NCBI GenBank assembly: GCA_030595925.1
Contig: JAUVLC010000086.1
Span: 1 to 10,479 of the forward strand
Direction: 5' to 3'
From: Clostridia bacterium
GTDB lineage: Bacteria > CBDUZB01 > JAGLHV01
DNA length: 10,479 bases
Position numbers and translations under genes: made by a program. Positions 1 to 6,647 of this stretch are shown piece after piece; position 1 is the first letter of the stretch, and every line of letters begins with the position of its first letter. A model generated the notes under the pieces. The model made no database searches. It was not told the origin of the DNA and was given only the letters and a program-made list of their open reading frames with translations.

Positions 1-113
1 GATCCTTGCTTAGATTTATTTAATTTTCACTTCAAGGATGCCACGGATAACAGATAGTTCCGGTTCCGATTATTGCAAAAGCATTTGAATTAGGGCTTGA
101 CACATTACATAAC

Positions 114-138
114 AGATTCCTGCTTCCGCAGGAATGAC
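114..138. repeat. Short palindromic (REP-like) hairpin repeat
   Basis: ATTCCTGC (116-123) and GCAGGAAT (128-135) form a perfect 8-bp stem around a TTCC loop, followed by GAC. Hairpins of the form ATTCC(T/C)GC-loop-GC(A/G)GGAATGAC are common intergenic repeats in many bacterial genomes (family knowledge). There is no T-tract directly after it, so it is not a canonical intrinsic terminator. Confidence 0.55.
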
Positions 139-150
139 AGACATAAAAAA

Positions 151-237
151 AATAAATACTAAATCCTAAATTTCCGCCTTACTGATGGGCGGACTGTCGC
201 TCTGCTCCAGCAAATTCAAAATCCAAGATACTAAATT
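151..237 (-). repeat. Interspersed repeat, copy A (GCTGGAGCA family)
   Basis: Read on the minus strand this copy contains GCTGGAGCAGAGCGACAG, then a GTCCGCC and AAGGCGGAAA block, and ends in an AT-rich TTTAGGATTTAGTATT tract. The same ordered blocks recur on the plus strand near 2637-2681 and 2932-2981, so this is a dispersed, orientation-variable intergenic repeat. The core here is about 165-214. The GGCGGACTGTC / AAGGCGG parts could fold locally. No ORF is associated with it. Confidence 0.6.
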
Positions 238-345
238 AAAAACAAAAAAATAAAGGAGAAAGGTTTTTTGACTTTATTTTTTTTGTAGTGATGTAGAGGG
301 CAAATACTGCTTATAAAAAAAATGTGAAATTTTTTAAAAATGTTC

Positions 346-375
346 TTTACTTTCCAAATAATTTTATGTTATATT
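346..375 (+). promoter_or_regulatory. Candidate sigma70-type promoter for hppA
   Basis: TTTACT (346-351) and TATATT (370-375) are separated by 18 nt, a plausible -35/-10 pair in the only stretch before hppA with a good -10 box. It would give a 5' leader of about 125 nt. The region is AT-rich, so chance matches are likely and the call is tentative. Confidence 0.35.
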
Positions 376-382
376 AAACCCC

Positions 383-490
383 ATTGAAATCAGGTGCTAT
401 TAAATATCTATCAGGATGCCCCTAATTATGTGGTGGGCGGAAATTATTTCTGAAGGGTAATTGTTACAAAAAAAAATAAAATTTAAAAAA
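383..490 (+). promoter_or_regulatory. Possible structured 5' leader of hppA (unclassified)
   Basis: The presumed transcript leader is less AT-rich than its flanks. GCCC (408-411) can pair with GGGC (435-438), and AATTA / TAATT segments downstream can form a second stem. I matched it to no riboswitch consensus I know. There is no U-tract, so any control would have to act on translation or RNA stability. It may be ordinary untranslated leader. Confidence 0.2.
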
Positions 491-508
491 AAGGATGGTT
501 AAAAAATT

Positions 509-2467
509 ATGAATGCTTTATTTTTTCCAATTATAGTAGGTTGTTTAGGGCTTTTATTTGCAGGGTGGACATATTTGACGGTAAAGAAGAAAAACGAAGG
601 TTCGGAAAAAATGAAGGAAATTGCTGAAGAGATTCATTCGGGAGCAATGGTTTTTTTAAAGAGGGAGTATAGAATTATTGGTATTTTTGTTGTTTTGGTG
701 TTTCTCATATTAAGTATTTTTTTGAGTTTTTGGACAGGGATGGCTTATCTTTTAGGTGCAGGTTGTTCAATGTTGGCTGGATTTTTGGGTATGCAGGCAG
801 CAACCAAATCCAGTAATCGGGCCTGTCAGGGGGCTATTAGCGGAAAGATATCAGAGGCATTAAATATTGCTTTTTCCGGTGGTTCGGTAATGGGGATATC
901 CGTAGCGGCTTTAGGTTTGCTCGGTTTAGGCATAACATATCTTTTAACCAAGGATCCTCTTATAATCAACGGCTTTGCCATGGGAGCGAGTTCTATTGCC
1001 CTTTTTGCCCGGGTAGGCGGGGGGATTTATACCAAGAGTGCTGATGTGGGAACGGATTTAGTAGGTAAAGTGGAAGCGGGTATACCTGAAGATGATCCGC
1101 GTAATCCGGGAGTTATAGCTGATAATGTTGGGGATTGTGTTGGGGATACAGCCGGAATGGGAGCGGATTTGTTTGAATCTTATGTTGGTTCGGTGATTGC
1201 TACTATGGCTATTGGAGCTACAATGGCTAATCCATTGAAGTGGATGTCTCTACCACTGTTTTTAATCACAATTGGAATGGTTGCTTCGGTTTGTGGGATA
1301 ATGTCTTTGAAATTTTTAAAAAATGTAAAACCTCAGTCAGCCCTCAGATATGCCACTTATATTGGAGGAGTACTTTTTTTGATAGGTGCTTATATCATAA
1401 TTGCTAAAACTTTTTCTTCGATAAATCTTTTCTGGGCTGTTTTGACCGGGTTGGTTGCCGGGATGTTGATTGGACTGGAAAGTGAATACTTTACCAGTGG
1501 ACCGCCTATAAAGGATATCGCTAAAAGTTGCCAGTCCGGTCCGGCAACTACGATTATTACCGGTTTAGCCGTGGGTTTTGAAAGTACTATTTTACCTATT
1601 TTTACCATAAGTTTAGCTATTTATCTTGCTTATTTTTTTGGTGGACTTTATGGTATTGGTATTGCCAGTGTCGGTATGCTGGCTACTATAGGTATAGTAA
1701 TGTCTACTGATTCCTATGGTCCAATTGCCGATAACGCCGGCGGAATCGCCCAGATGTCCGAGCAGGCACCTGAAGTAAGGAAAATTACTGATGAACTGGA
1801 TGCTTTGGGTAATACTACTGCTGCTGTAGGTAAAGGGTTTGCCATTGGTTCTGCGGCCCTTACTTCTTTAGCTCTTTTTTCTGCCTATCAACGTACGGCG
1901 AACCTGTCAGTAATAAATTTAACCAATACTGTGACTATTATCGGTTTATTGTTAGGTGGTTTAATGCCCTTTATTATGGCGGCTTTAACCATGAAAGCCG
2001 TAGGCAGGGCTGCTAATAAAATGGTAATAGAAATCAGGCGGCAATTTAAGGAAATTGTAGGGTTAATGGACGGAAAGGCAAAACCGGATACAAGAAGATG
2101 TGTTGATATTGTTACCACTGGGGCACTTAAAGAAATGATACTACCCGGATTAATTGCTTTGCTTGCCCCTTTATTAATCGGTTTTGTTTTAGGGAAAGAA
2201 GCTTTAGGCGGATTTTTGGCGGGAGCGACTACTTGCGGTGTTTTGCTGGGTATAATGATGACTAATGGAGGGGCCAGTTGGGATAATGCTAAAAAATGGA
2301 TAGAAGAGGGAAATCTGGGAGGTAAAGGAACCCCAACACATGCTGCCGCAGTAGTAGGAGATACAGTGGGAGATCCTTTTAAAGATACTTCCGGGCCGTC
2401 GATGAATATTTTAATAAAATTAATGGCTATAGTATCTTTGGTTTTTGTACCTCTTTTTAGCAAATAA
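509..2467 (+). CDS. hppA: Membrane pyrophosphatase, K+-dependent, probably Na+-translocating
   Basis: This 652-residue integral membrane pump hydrolyses pyrophosphate to two phosphates and moves Na+ or H+ out across the cytoplasmic membrane. The family signatures are present in order: [11 protein letters not shown] (179-189), DDPRNP (195-200), DNVGDCVGD (205-213), [12 protein letters not shown] (401-412), [10 protein letters not shown] (434-443), DNAKK (592-596) and the C-terminal [15 protein letters not shown] block (617-631). Alanine at 438, where K+-independent enzymes carry lysine, marks the K+-dependent subfamily. GADLFESY with Glu223 resembles the Na+-pumping clade, so Na+ transport is inferred, not certain. 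The many hydrophobic stretches suit the usual 16-helix fold, and the length is near the lower end for the family. The ATG follows AAGGATGG (491-498) at 10-nt spacing. It appears monocistronic. Confidence 0.96.
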   Translation: MNALFFPIIVGCLGLLFAGWTYLTVKKKNEGSEKMKEIAEEIHSGAMVFLKREYRIIGIFVVLVFLILSIFLSFWTGMAYLLGAGCSMLAGFLGMQAATKSSNRACQGAISGKISEALNIAFSGGSVMGISVAALGLLGLGITYLLTKDPLIINGFAMGASSIALFARVGGGIYTKSADVGTDLVGKVEAGIPEDDPRNPGVIADNVGDCVGDTAGMGADLFESYVGSVIATMAIGATMANPLKWMSLPLFLITIGMVASVCGIMSLKFLKNVKPQSALRYATYIGGVLFLIGAYIIIAKTFSSINLFWAVLTGLVAGMLIGLESEYFTSGPPIKDIAKSCQSGPATTIITGLAVGFESTILPIFTISLAIYLAYFFGGLYGIGIASVGMLATIGIVMSTDSYGPIADNAGGIAQMSEQAPEVRKITDELDALGNTTAAVGKGFAIGSAALTSLALFSAYQRTANLSVINLTNTVTIIGLLLGGLMPFIMAALTMKAVGRAANKMVIEIRRQFKEIVGLMDGKAKPDTRRCVDIVTTGALKEMILPGLIALLAPLLIGFVLGKEALGGFLAGATTCGVLLGIMMTNGGASWDNAKKWIEEGNLGGKGTPTHAAAVVGDTVGDPFKDTSGPSMNILIKLMAIVSLVFVPLFSK

Positions 2468-2475
2468 TTTTTTTC

Positions 2476-2504
2476 TTGACATAGATAAAAGATGTTTTTA
2501 TAAT
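2476..2504 (+). promoter_or_regulatory. Perfect consensus sigma70 promoter downstream of hppA
   Basis: TTGACA (2476-2481) and TATAAT (2499-2504) are separated by exactly 17 nt, matching the sigma70 consensus at every position. It starts 9 nt after the hppA stop codon. The first thing downstream is a strong terminator at about 2572-2607, not a gene, so it appears to drive a short RNA. Confidence 0.7.
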
Positions 2505-2510
2505 TAGAAA

Positions 2511-2607
2511 AATTTAAAAGAATTTATTTTTTGGTATCGGTGGGATAAAAATGTATAATAGAAATTTAAGAAAAGACAGTCATTTTTAAGACTGTCTTTT
2601 TTTTGTC
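2511..2607 (+). ncRNA. Candidate small RNA (or leader-peptide transcript)
   Basis: A consensus promoter and an intrinsic terminator bracket about 95 nt with no ordinary gene. The interval contains one micro-ORF, ATG at 2551 to TAA at 2587-2589, encoding MYNRNLRKDSHF. A GGTGGG precedes it by a few bases, and its stop codon lies in the terminator loop. That layout could be a small RNA or an attenuator leader, but the peptide has no run of a single amino acid, and the next gene is over 500 bp away behind repeats. It matches no RNA family I recognise. Confidence 0.4.
2572..2607 (+). terminator. Strong Rho-independent terminator
   Basis: AAAGACAGTC and GACTGTCTTT form a perfect 10-bp stem around a short AT-rich loop, followed by an unbroken T run. 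It ends the candidate small RNA and would also stop any read-through from hppA, separating it from the transporter downstream. Confidence 0.85.
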
Positions 2608-2636
2608 TGTCATCTGTTGTCTATGGACTATCGACT

Positions 2637-2681
2637 GCTGGAGCAGAGTGACAGCCTGTCCTCCAATCTTTAAGGCGGGAA
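2637..2681 (+). repeat. Interspersed repeat, copy B (GCTGGAGCA family)
   Basis: GCTGGAGCAGAGTGACAG followed by an AATCTTTAAGGCGGGAA block matches copies A (minus strand, about 165-214) and C (2932-2981). The middle differs (CCTGTCCTCC in place of TCCGCC). A heptamer-type tract (TCTATGGACTATCGACTG, 2620-2637) abuts it directly. Confidence 0.6.
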
Positions 2682-2753
2682 CGGGGAAAATAAAGGCAAA
2701 ACATATTTTTCTCTAGACGCATAATTTTACCCTGCGGGCACGCAAAAAAAAAT

Positions 2754-2784
2754 AGTCCATAGTCCACAGTCAATAGTCCATAGA
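2754..2784. repeat. Left arm of a perfect 31-bp inverted repeat
   Basis: This segment is the exact reverse complement of 3047-3077. Read from the other strand it consists of degenerate heptamers: TATGGAC, TATTGAC, TGTGGAC, TATGGAC. The arms enclose 262 bp with no ORF of note. Confidence 0.8.
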
Positions 2785-2931
2785 CAACGAAATAAAGACA
2801 ACAGATATATGAGTTGGAAGTTTAAATTGATTAAATTGAGGTTTTAAAAAATGCGGTTTGAAAATGCTTGTTTCTGCTAAAATTTGCTAAGTCGTTCAAA
2901 ACACATTTCGCCCTTATTTTTTCTAATTAGT

Positions 2932-2981
2932 TTTGCTGGAGCAAAGCGACAGTCCGCCAGTCTTTAAGGTGGGAATTTAGG
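2932..2981 (+). repeat. Interspersed repeat, copy C (GCTGGAGCA family)
   Basis: GCTGGAGCAAAGCGACAG, GTCCGCC and TCTTTAAGGTGGGAA are followed by the same TTTAGGATTT tract that ends copy A. It is the closest partner of copy A, in the opposite orientation. It lies inside the 31-bp inverted repeat. Confidence 0.65.
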
Positions 2982-3046
2982 ATTTTGAATTTTGGATTTG
3001 TTTAGGATTTAGATATTAGGATTTGGTATTTATTCTTTTGTTTCTA

Positions 3047-3077
3047 TCTATGGACTATTGACTGTGGACTATGGACT
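3047..3077. repeat. Right arm of a perfect 31-bp inverted repeat
   Basis: Exact reverse complement of 2754-2784. It is built from heptamer units TATGGAC / TATTGAC / TGTGGAC / TATGGAC. It ends about 73 bp before the chosen transporter start and contains a TTGACT that could act as a weak -35 box, though the matching -10 is poor. Confidence 0.8.
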
Positions 3078-3150
3078 GTCTTTATGTTTGTCTGCGTATC
3101 TGGCTATTTGTGACATATTATTTATGAGTTGGGGGGTTGAAAAAGAGTTA

Positions 3151-4863
3151 ATGGCTCTGGATATTGTTTTTGGGTTAATTGGAGGTTTGGCTTTTTTCCT
3201 TTTTGGAATGAAGTTAATGTCTGAAGGATTGCGTAAGGTAGCCGGTGAAGGATTGAAAAAAATTATTCATCTTTTTACTAAGACTCCATTTATAGGGGTT
3301 TTAGTGGGAGCAGGGGTAACCTGCCTTATTCAAAGTAGTAGTGCTACCAGTGTCATGGTGATTGGTTTGGTTAATGCTACCTTGCTTACGCTCAGACAGG
3401 CTATTAGTGTAATTCTGGGAGCTAATATTGGAACTACTATGACTGCCTGGTTAGTATCATCCATGGCAGTTTTTAAAATTACCCATTACGCCCTACCTAC
3501 GGTGGGGGTAGGTTTTGCCCTTAATAGTTTGGGAAAATCAAGCAAAACGAAAGAATGGGGTGAGGTTATTCTTGGTTTTGGAATTCTTTTTGTTGGATTA
3601 TCTATTATGAAAGATAGTTTTCTACCGCTGGGACAACATCAAATAGTAAAAGATACCCTTGTCAAATTTAGTGCATATCCTATTTTAGGAGTGCTCGTAG
3701 GAATGTTGGTAACAATGGTTTTGCAGTCAAGTAGTGCCACGATTGCTATAGTTCAGGTGTTGGCTTTTAATGGGTTAATTAGTTTTGAAGCAGCTATTCC
3801 TGTGATTTTGGGTGAAAATATTGGTACGACTATTACTGCTGAATTGGCTGCTATCGGAACAAATCTTTCTGCCCGTCGGGCAGCAAGGTGTCATGCTTTG
3901 TTTAATATAATCGGGGTTGCTTATATGATGGTTCCTGTTTATTTAGGCATTTATTCGAAGGCCGTTGGTTGGTTTTTCCCCGGGCCTGTGACGACAACTA
4001 ATGTAATGGCCCATATAGCGGTGTCACATACTATTTTCAATGTTTTTAATACCTTTGTAGTTTTTTTACCCTTAATCGGATGGTTGGAAAAAATTTCCAT
4101 TAAAATGATTCCGGGGGAAGTCGAATTATCAGAATCAGTTCCCCAGTATTTAGAAAAACGCCTTCTGGATACTCCCCCCGTAGCGTTGGAACAGGCAACT
4201 AAGGAAATAGTGCGAATGGCAAAATTATCCCGGGAAGCAATAAATAATGCAGTAGAAGGTTTTTTTAATAATGACCGAAAATTGCTGGCTAAAGCTTGTA
4301 AAAGAGAAAAAGTTACAGATGATTTACAAAAAGAAATAGCTCAATATTTAATAGAGTTATCTCAAAGAAATTTAAATCCTGATGAAGCGGAAGAATTACC
4401 GGTTTTGCTCCATTCAGTAAATGATATTGAAAGAATCGGGGATCATGCAGTGAATATCGTAGAATTAGCTGAGCGCAGAGTGGAACAAAAATTGCCTTTT
4501 AGTTCAATAGCGTTTCTAGAATTGAATGAAATGTATCAGCAAGTGGATAAAATGATGAATGAGGTAATTAACGCTTTAGAACATGATGATTTAGATGAAG
4601 CAAGGGAAGCGATGGACAGGGAAAATGAAATTAATAAGTTTCAAACAGATTTAAGACAAAGTCATGTCCAGAGATTAAATGATGGAAATTGTAAGCTTTT
4701 ATCCGGGCTTATTTTTATTGATTTTGTTGATAATTTGGAGAAGGTTGGTGATCATTTAACCAATATTGCCCAATCAGTTCTCAGGGGTTTGCGTTGGGCA
4801 GGGACAAATATAGAACGGATTAGAGATGTTCAATCGGAAGAAAAGGAAAAGAGCGAAATTTAA
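3151..4863 (+). CDS. Na+/phosphate cotransporter with C-terminal PhoU domain
   Basis: This 570-residue protein is a bacterial NptA/YjbB-type Na/Pi-cotransporter that moves inorganic phosphate across the inner membrane with Na+. The two inverted family repeats are clear: QSSSAT at 61-66 and 192-197, each followed by a glycine-rich loop (GANIGTT 90-96, GENIGTT 221-227). After the last membrane helix (about 295-312) comes a cytoplasmic helical PhoU-like region (about 345-550) with both metal-site motifs, DIERIGDHAVNI (425-436) and DNLEKVGDHLTNI (527-539). The frame is open upstream to a TTG at 3058 inside a repeat and an ATG at 3124 without a good ribosome site. The ATG at 3151 is preferred because it follows a G-run and AAAGAG and matches the usual MxxxIFGLIGGLxxFLFGM start. 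It overlaps radC by one base. Transport direction cannot be read from the sequence. Confidence 0.93.
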   Translation: MALDIVFGLIGGLAFFLFGMKLMSEGLRKVAGEGLKKIIHLFTKTPFIGVLVGAGVTCLIQSSSATSVMVIGLVNATLLTLRQAISVILGANIGTTMTAWLVSSMAVFKITHYALPTVGVGFALNSLGKSSKTKEWGEVILGFGILFVGLSIMKDSFLPLGQHQIVKDTLVKFSAYPILGVLVGMLVTMVLQSSSATIAIVQVLAFNGLISFEAAIPVILGENIGTTITAELAAIGTNLSARRAARCHALFNIIGVAYMMVPVYLGIYSKAVGWFFPGPVTTTNVMAHIAVSHTIFNVFNTFVVFLPLIGWLEKISIKMIPGEVELSESVPQYLEKRLLDTPPVALEQATKEIVRMAKLSREAINNAVEGFFNNDRKLLAKACKREKVTDDLQKEIAQYLIELSQRNLNPDEAEELPVLLHSVNDIERIGDHAVNIVELAERRVEQKLPFSSIAFLELNEMYQQVDKMMNEVINALEHDDLDEAREAMDRENEINKFQTDLRQSHVQRLNDGNCKLLSGLIFIDFVDNLEKVGDHLTNIAQSVLRGLRWAGTNIERIRDVQSEEKEKSEI

Positions 4864-5564
4864 TGACTGACAAACAAAAAAGAAATATTTTTTCTAATTC
4901 AGGACACAGAAAAAGATTAAGAGACAAATTTTTAAAACATGGTTTGGTAGTATTTTATGATTATGAAATTATAGAATTGCTTTTGACTTTAGGTACTCCC
5001 CGTAAGGATTGCAAACAACAAGCCAAAGAAGTAGTAAAAAAATTTAACGGGTTAAAAGGAACGATGGAAGCGTCAATAGATGAATTGCAGGAAATAAAAG
5101 GTATAGGGCAGCTTAATGCTTTTGGAATAAAGCTTTTTCAGGCAATAGCGGAAAGGTATCTGGAAGAGAAAATTATTGATAATGAATTTAAAACGGATTC
5201 TGCTAAGATAATTTTTGATTATTTATGTCAATCGATGCGAAAGGAAAAAAAAGAGCTTTTTAAGGTTTTTTACCTTAATAATACAAATAAAGTGTTGAAA
5301 ATAGAAGATGTTTTTTGTGGCACGGTCGATCAGGTTGTTATTTATCCCAGAGAGATAATTAAGTCTGCTTTAGACAAAAATGCAACCCGGCTTATTTTTG
5401 TCCACAATCATCCTTCCGGCAATCTAAAGCCAAGTAGTTATGATATTCAGGTTACCAGAGAGCTTAAAAATGCTTGTCAGGCAGTGCAAATAGAATTATT
5501 GGACCATATTATAATTGGCAGGGATGGTTATTATAGTTTTAAAGCAGATAATTTGCTGCTTTAG
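4863..5564 (+). CDS. radC: RadC family JAB/MPN-domain protein
   Basis: This 233-residue RadC (UPF0758) protein has an N-terminal GHRKRLRDKFLKHG segment (14-27), a helix-hairpin-helix-like part around EIKGIGQLNAF (77-87) and a C-terminal JAB/MPN domain (about 110-230). The metalloprotease-type zinc ligands are intact: H181-N-H183, seven residues, S191-x2-D194, followed by the family's ELLDHIIIG (211-219). RadC was long called a DNA repair protein, but its biochemical role is unresolved. Its ATG overlaps the stop codon of the transporter (TAATG), and an AAAAGGAAAAG tract lies about 10 nt upstream, so translational coupling is likely. The link to phosphate transport is probably operon convenience. 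Length is normal and nothing looks broken. Confidence 0.94.
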   Translation: MTDKQKRNIFSNSGHRKRLRDKFLKHGLVVFYDYEIIELLLTLGTPRKDCKQQAKEVVKKFNGLKGTMEASIDELQEIKGIGQLNAFGIKLFQAIAERYLEEKIIDNEFKTDSAKIIFDYLCQSMRKEKKELFKVFYLNNTNKVLKIEDVFCGTVDQVVIYPREIIKSALDKNATRLIFVHNHPSGNLKPSSYDIQVTRELKNACQAVQIELLDHIIIGRDGYYSFKADNLLL

Positions 5565-5636
5565 AATAATTGAAGTTTGTTTTCCCCTTTCCTATAAGTA
5601 AGAGGGTCTTCCTAAATAACATTTACTATTAAAGCA

Positions 5637-5664
5637 TTGACAAAACATAAAATTGTGCTATATT
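5637..5664 (+). promoter_or_regulatory. Promoter of the riboswitch-controlled operon
   Basis: TTGACA (5637-5642) and TATATT (5659-5664) are 16 nt apart. The expected start near 5671 lies about 25 nt before the c-di-GMP aptamer, which supports the assignment. Confidence 0.6.
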
Positions 5665-5694
5665 TAAAATAGAAATAAAAAGATATGAATTTAT

Positions 5695-5788
5695 TCCGAA
5701 AAGGCAAACTTCGAGTAATCGGGGGGCGCAAAGCTACGGGACTTACCTGTTAACAAAATTGGTAAAGTTAGCTGGGTTACCGACAACG
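5695..5788 (+). promoter_or_regulatory. Cyclic di-GMP-I (GEMM-I) riboswitch aptamer
   Basis: All conserved GEMM-I blocks occur in order: AAGGCAAAC (5701-5709), a short hairpin CGA-GTAA-TCG with a GNRA tetraloop (5712-5721), GGGGCGCAAAGC (about 5723-5734), then a second hairpin. In that hairpin GCTACGGGACTTACC pairs with GGTAAAGTTAGC (5761-5772) around an AT-rich loop. It is closed by CTGGGTTACCGA (5772-5783). GNRA loop, GCAAAGC core and GGGTTACCGA are the hallmarks of the class that binds the second messenger c-di-GMP. It follows a promoter and precedes a terminator and the surface-protein genes, so it should control them in cis. Whether ligand turns expression on or off cannot be told from sequence alone. 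Confidence 0.93.
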
Positions 5789-5803
5789 ATAAGTTATGCT
5801 AAA

Positions 5804-5815
5804 TAAAGTACTTTA
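5804..5815. repeat. Perfect 12-bp palindrome in the riboswitch linker
   Basis: TAAAGTACTTTA is its own reverse complement. It lies between the aptamer and the terminator and could form a small hairpin or be part of the expression platform. No function is assigned. Confidence 0.35.
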
Positions 5816-5846
5816 CTAAGTTTATTTTTAATTAATTTTTAAGTCA

Positions 5847-5888
5847 GCCGGGTTACCGAAGAAATATTTCTAAGGTAGGTCGGTTTTT
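5847..5888 (+). terminator. Intrinsic terminator of the c-di-GMP riboswitch
   Basis: CCGGGTTACC (5848-5857) pairs with GGTAGGTCGG (5874-5883) with wobble pairs and one mismatch. The loop contains the palindrome AGAAATATTTCT, which can extend the hairpin, and seven T follow. The 5' arm sits in AAGTCAGCCGGGTTACCGA (5841-5859), which matches the aptamer's own 3' strand (5765-5783) at 17 of 19 positions. This suggests the two segments compete for a shared partner. Confidence 0.75.
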
Positions 5889-5963
5889 TTATTTACATAT
5901 TTAAAAAAGTTATAAAAGTATATTAAAAACGGTTGGAATTAAAAAAATGGAGGGGTGTCGACA

Positions 5964-6647
5964 GTGAAAAAAATAAAAGAAGCGGTTATAAACGGATTTG
6001 GAAATTTAAGAAAAATGAAATTGAAAACAGTTATTTTACTTTTAGCGTTTGTAAGTATTGGGTATTTGATATTGGTTGTTTCCCTTTATGCGGCGATACC
6101 GCAACGAATAAATTACCAGGGGAAATTGTTGGATGGTTCCGGTGAGCCGGTAAGCGACGGAAATCGAAATATTACCTTTCGTATTTTTAATGTATCCGGT
6201 GGCGGGGGTGCTTTGTGGAGTGAAACCCAATCGGTAAATACGCAGGACGGATTATTTAATGTCATTTTGGGTTCGGTAACTCCGATTAGTTTAATAAGTT
6301 TTGATCAGGATTATTGGTTAGAAGTGCAGGTAAGCGGTGATGGGGTAATGGTTCCCCGGCATAGATTGGTGAGTGTGCCCTATAGTTTTCGAGCGGAGGA
6401 TTCTAATAATTCAGAACAATTAAACAGCCAGAGTGCCGGCTATTATCTTAATGCTTCTAATATTAATGCAGGTACACTAAATGATGCCCGGCTTTCTGCT
6501 AATGTAACCCGGTTGGGTTCCAATATTGATGCCAGCGAGATTACGACTAATATCGTATCCAGCGTAGACGGGGTAAATAATGATGGAGGAAACATTGATT
6601 TAGTAGCAGGGAGTAATATTAGTATTGTTCCCAAACGATGGGGCTAA
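5964..6647 (+). CDS. Secreted 'INYQGKL' protein, N-terminal half of a frameshifted gene
   Basis: This 227-residue reading frame starts at GTG 5964, 8 nt after GGAGGGG (5949-5955). The start is supported by the paralogue at 10006, which begins MKKIREVAIN. A basic N-terminus, a long hydrophobic segment (21-42) and an AA-IP junction near 44 indicate an exported protein. The mature part begins QRINYQGKLLDGSG (47-60) and continues through GLFNVILGS (96-104) and VPYSFRA (138-144), a module common in secreted proteins of candidate phyla. Low-complexity Asn/Ser-rich sequence follows. The frame stops at 6645, but removing one base near 6630-6633 joins it to the next frame as NISIVPNDGANN, so this is most likely half of one gene of about 470 residues. 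It is the first gene after the c-di-GMP riboswitch. No enzymatic motif is seen. Confidence 0.8.
   Translation: MKKIKEAVINGFGNLRKMKLKTVILLLAFVSIGYLILVVSLYAAIPQRINYQGKLLDGSGEPVSDGNRNITFRIFNVSGGGGALWSETQSVNTQDGLFNVILGSVTPISLISFDQDYWLEVQVSGDGVMVPRHRLVSVPYSFRAEDSNNSEQLNSQSAGYYLNASNINAGTLNDARLSANVTRLGSNIDASEITTNIVSSVDGVNNDGGNIDLVAGSNISIVPKRWG

Larger units (their letters stand above)
1..345. other. Non-coding repeat-bearing region upstream of hppA
   Basis: No convincing gene is seen in this stretch. It holds a small perfect hairpin (116-135), one inverted-orientation copy of an interspersed repeat (about 151-237), and very AT-rich sequence up to the candidate hppA promoter. A TTGACA at 97-102 has no -10 partner at normal spacing. 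Frame 1 is open from the window edge to a TAG at 55-57, which is too short to call a gene tail. Confidence 0.6.
2608..3150. other. Repeat-rich intergenic region
   Basis: No gene is supported here. The stretch is a mosaic: a heptamer-repeat fragment (2618-2637), GCTGGAGCA-family copy B, the left arm of a 31-bp inverted repeat, about 260 bp of mostly AT-rich unique sequence, copy C, AGGATTT/TTTGGATTT simple tracts (about 2978-3030), and the right arm of the inverted repeat. Confidence 0.6.

Noticed and set aside
1-57. Open frame from the left edge ending in TAG, possibly the tail of an upstream gene
   Set aside because: Only 18 codons, no recognisable C-terminus, and the following DNA is repeat sequence; it cannot be told from chance.
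97-125. TTGACA at 97-102 as a promoter
   Set aside because: No acceptable -10 box at 16-18 nt; the position falls at the hairpin repeat.
1888-2463. 191-codon minus-strand ORF opposite hppA
   Set aside because: It is antisense to highly conserved hppA codons, has no ribosome site, and its composition is that expected of a reverse-frame shadow.
2608-3080. CRISPR array suggested by recurring short repeats
   Set aside because: Repeats differ in orientation, length and spacing, and the heptamer units are contiguous, without regular spacers.
5933-6145. 70-codon plus-strand ORF overlapping the start of the secreted protein
   Set aside because: It is an alternate frame of the signal-peptide region of the gene at 5964, whose start is confirmed by the paralogue at 10006.
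6627-6640. Programmed -1 frameshift at the CCCAAAC heptamer
   Set aside because: Rejoining the frames needs a +1 shift (or -2), not -1, and the zero frame reads CCC AAA, which does not suit the usual X XXY YYZ phasing. No stimulatory structure is evident.
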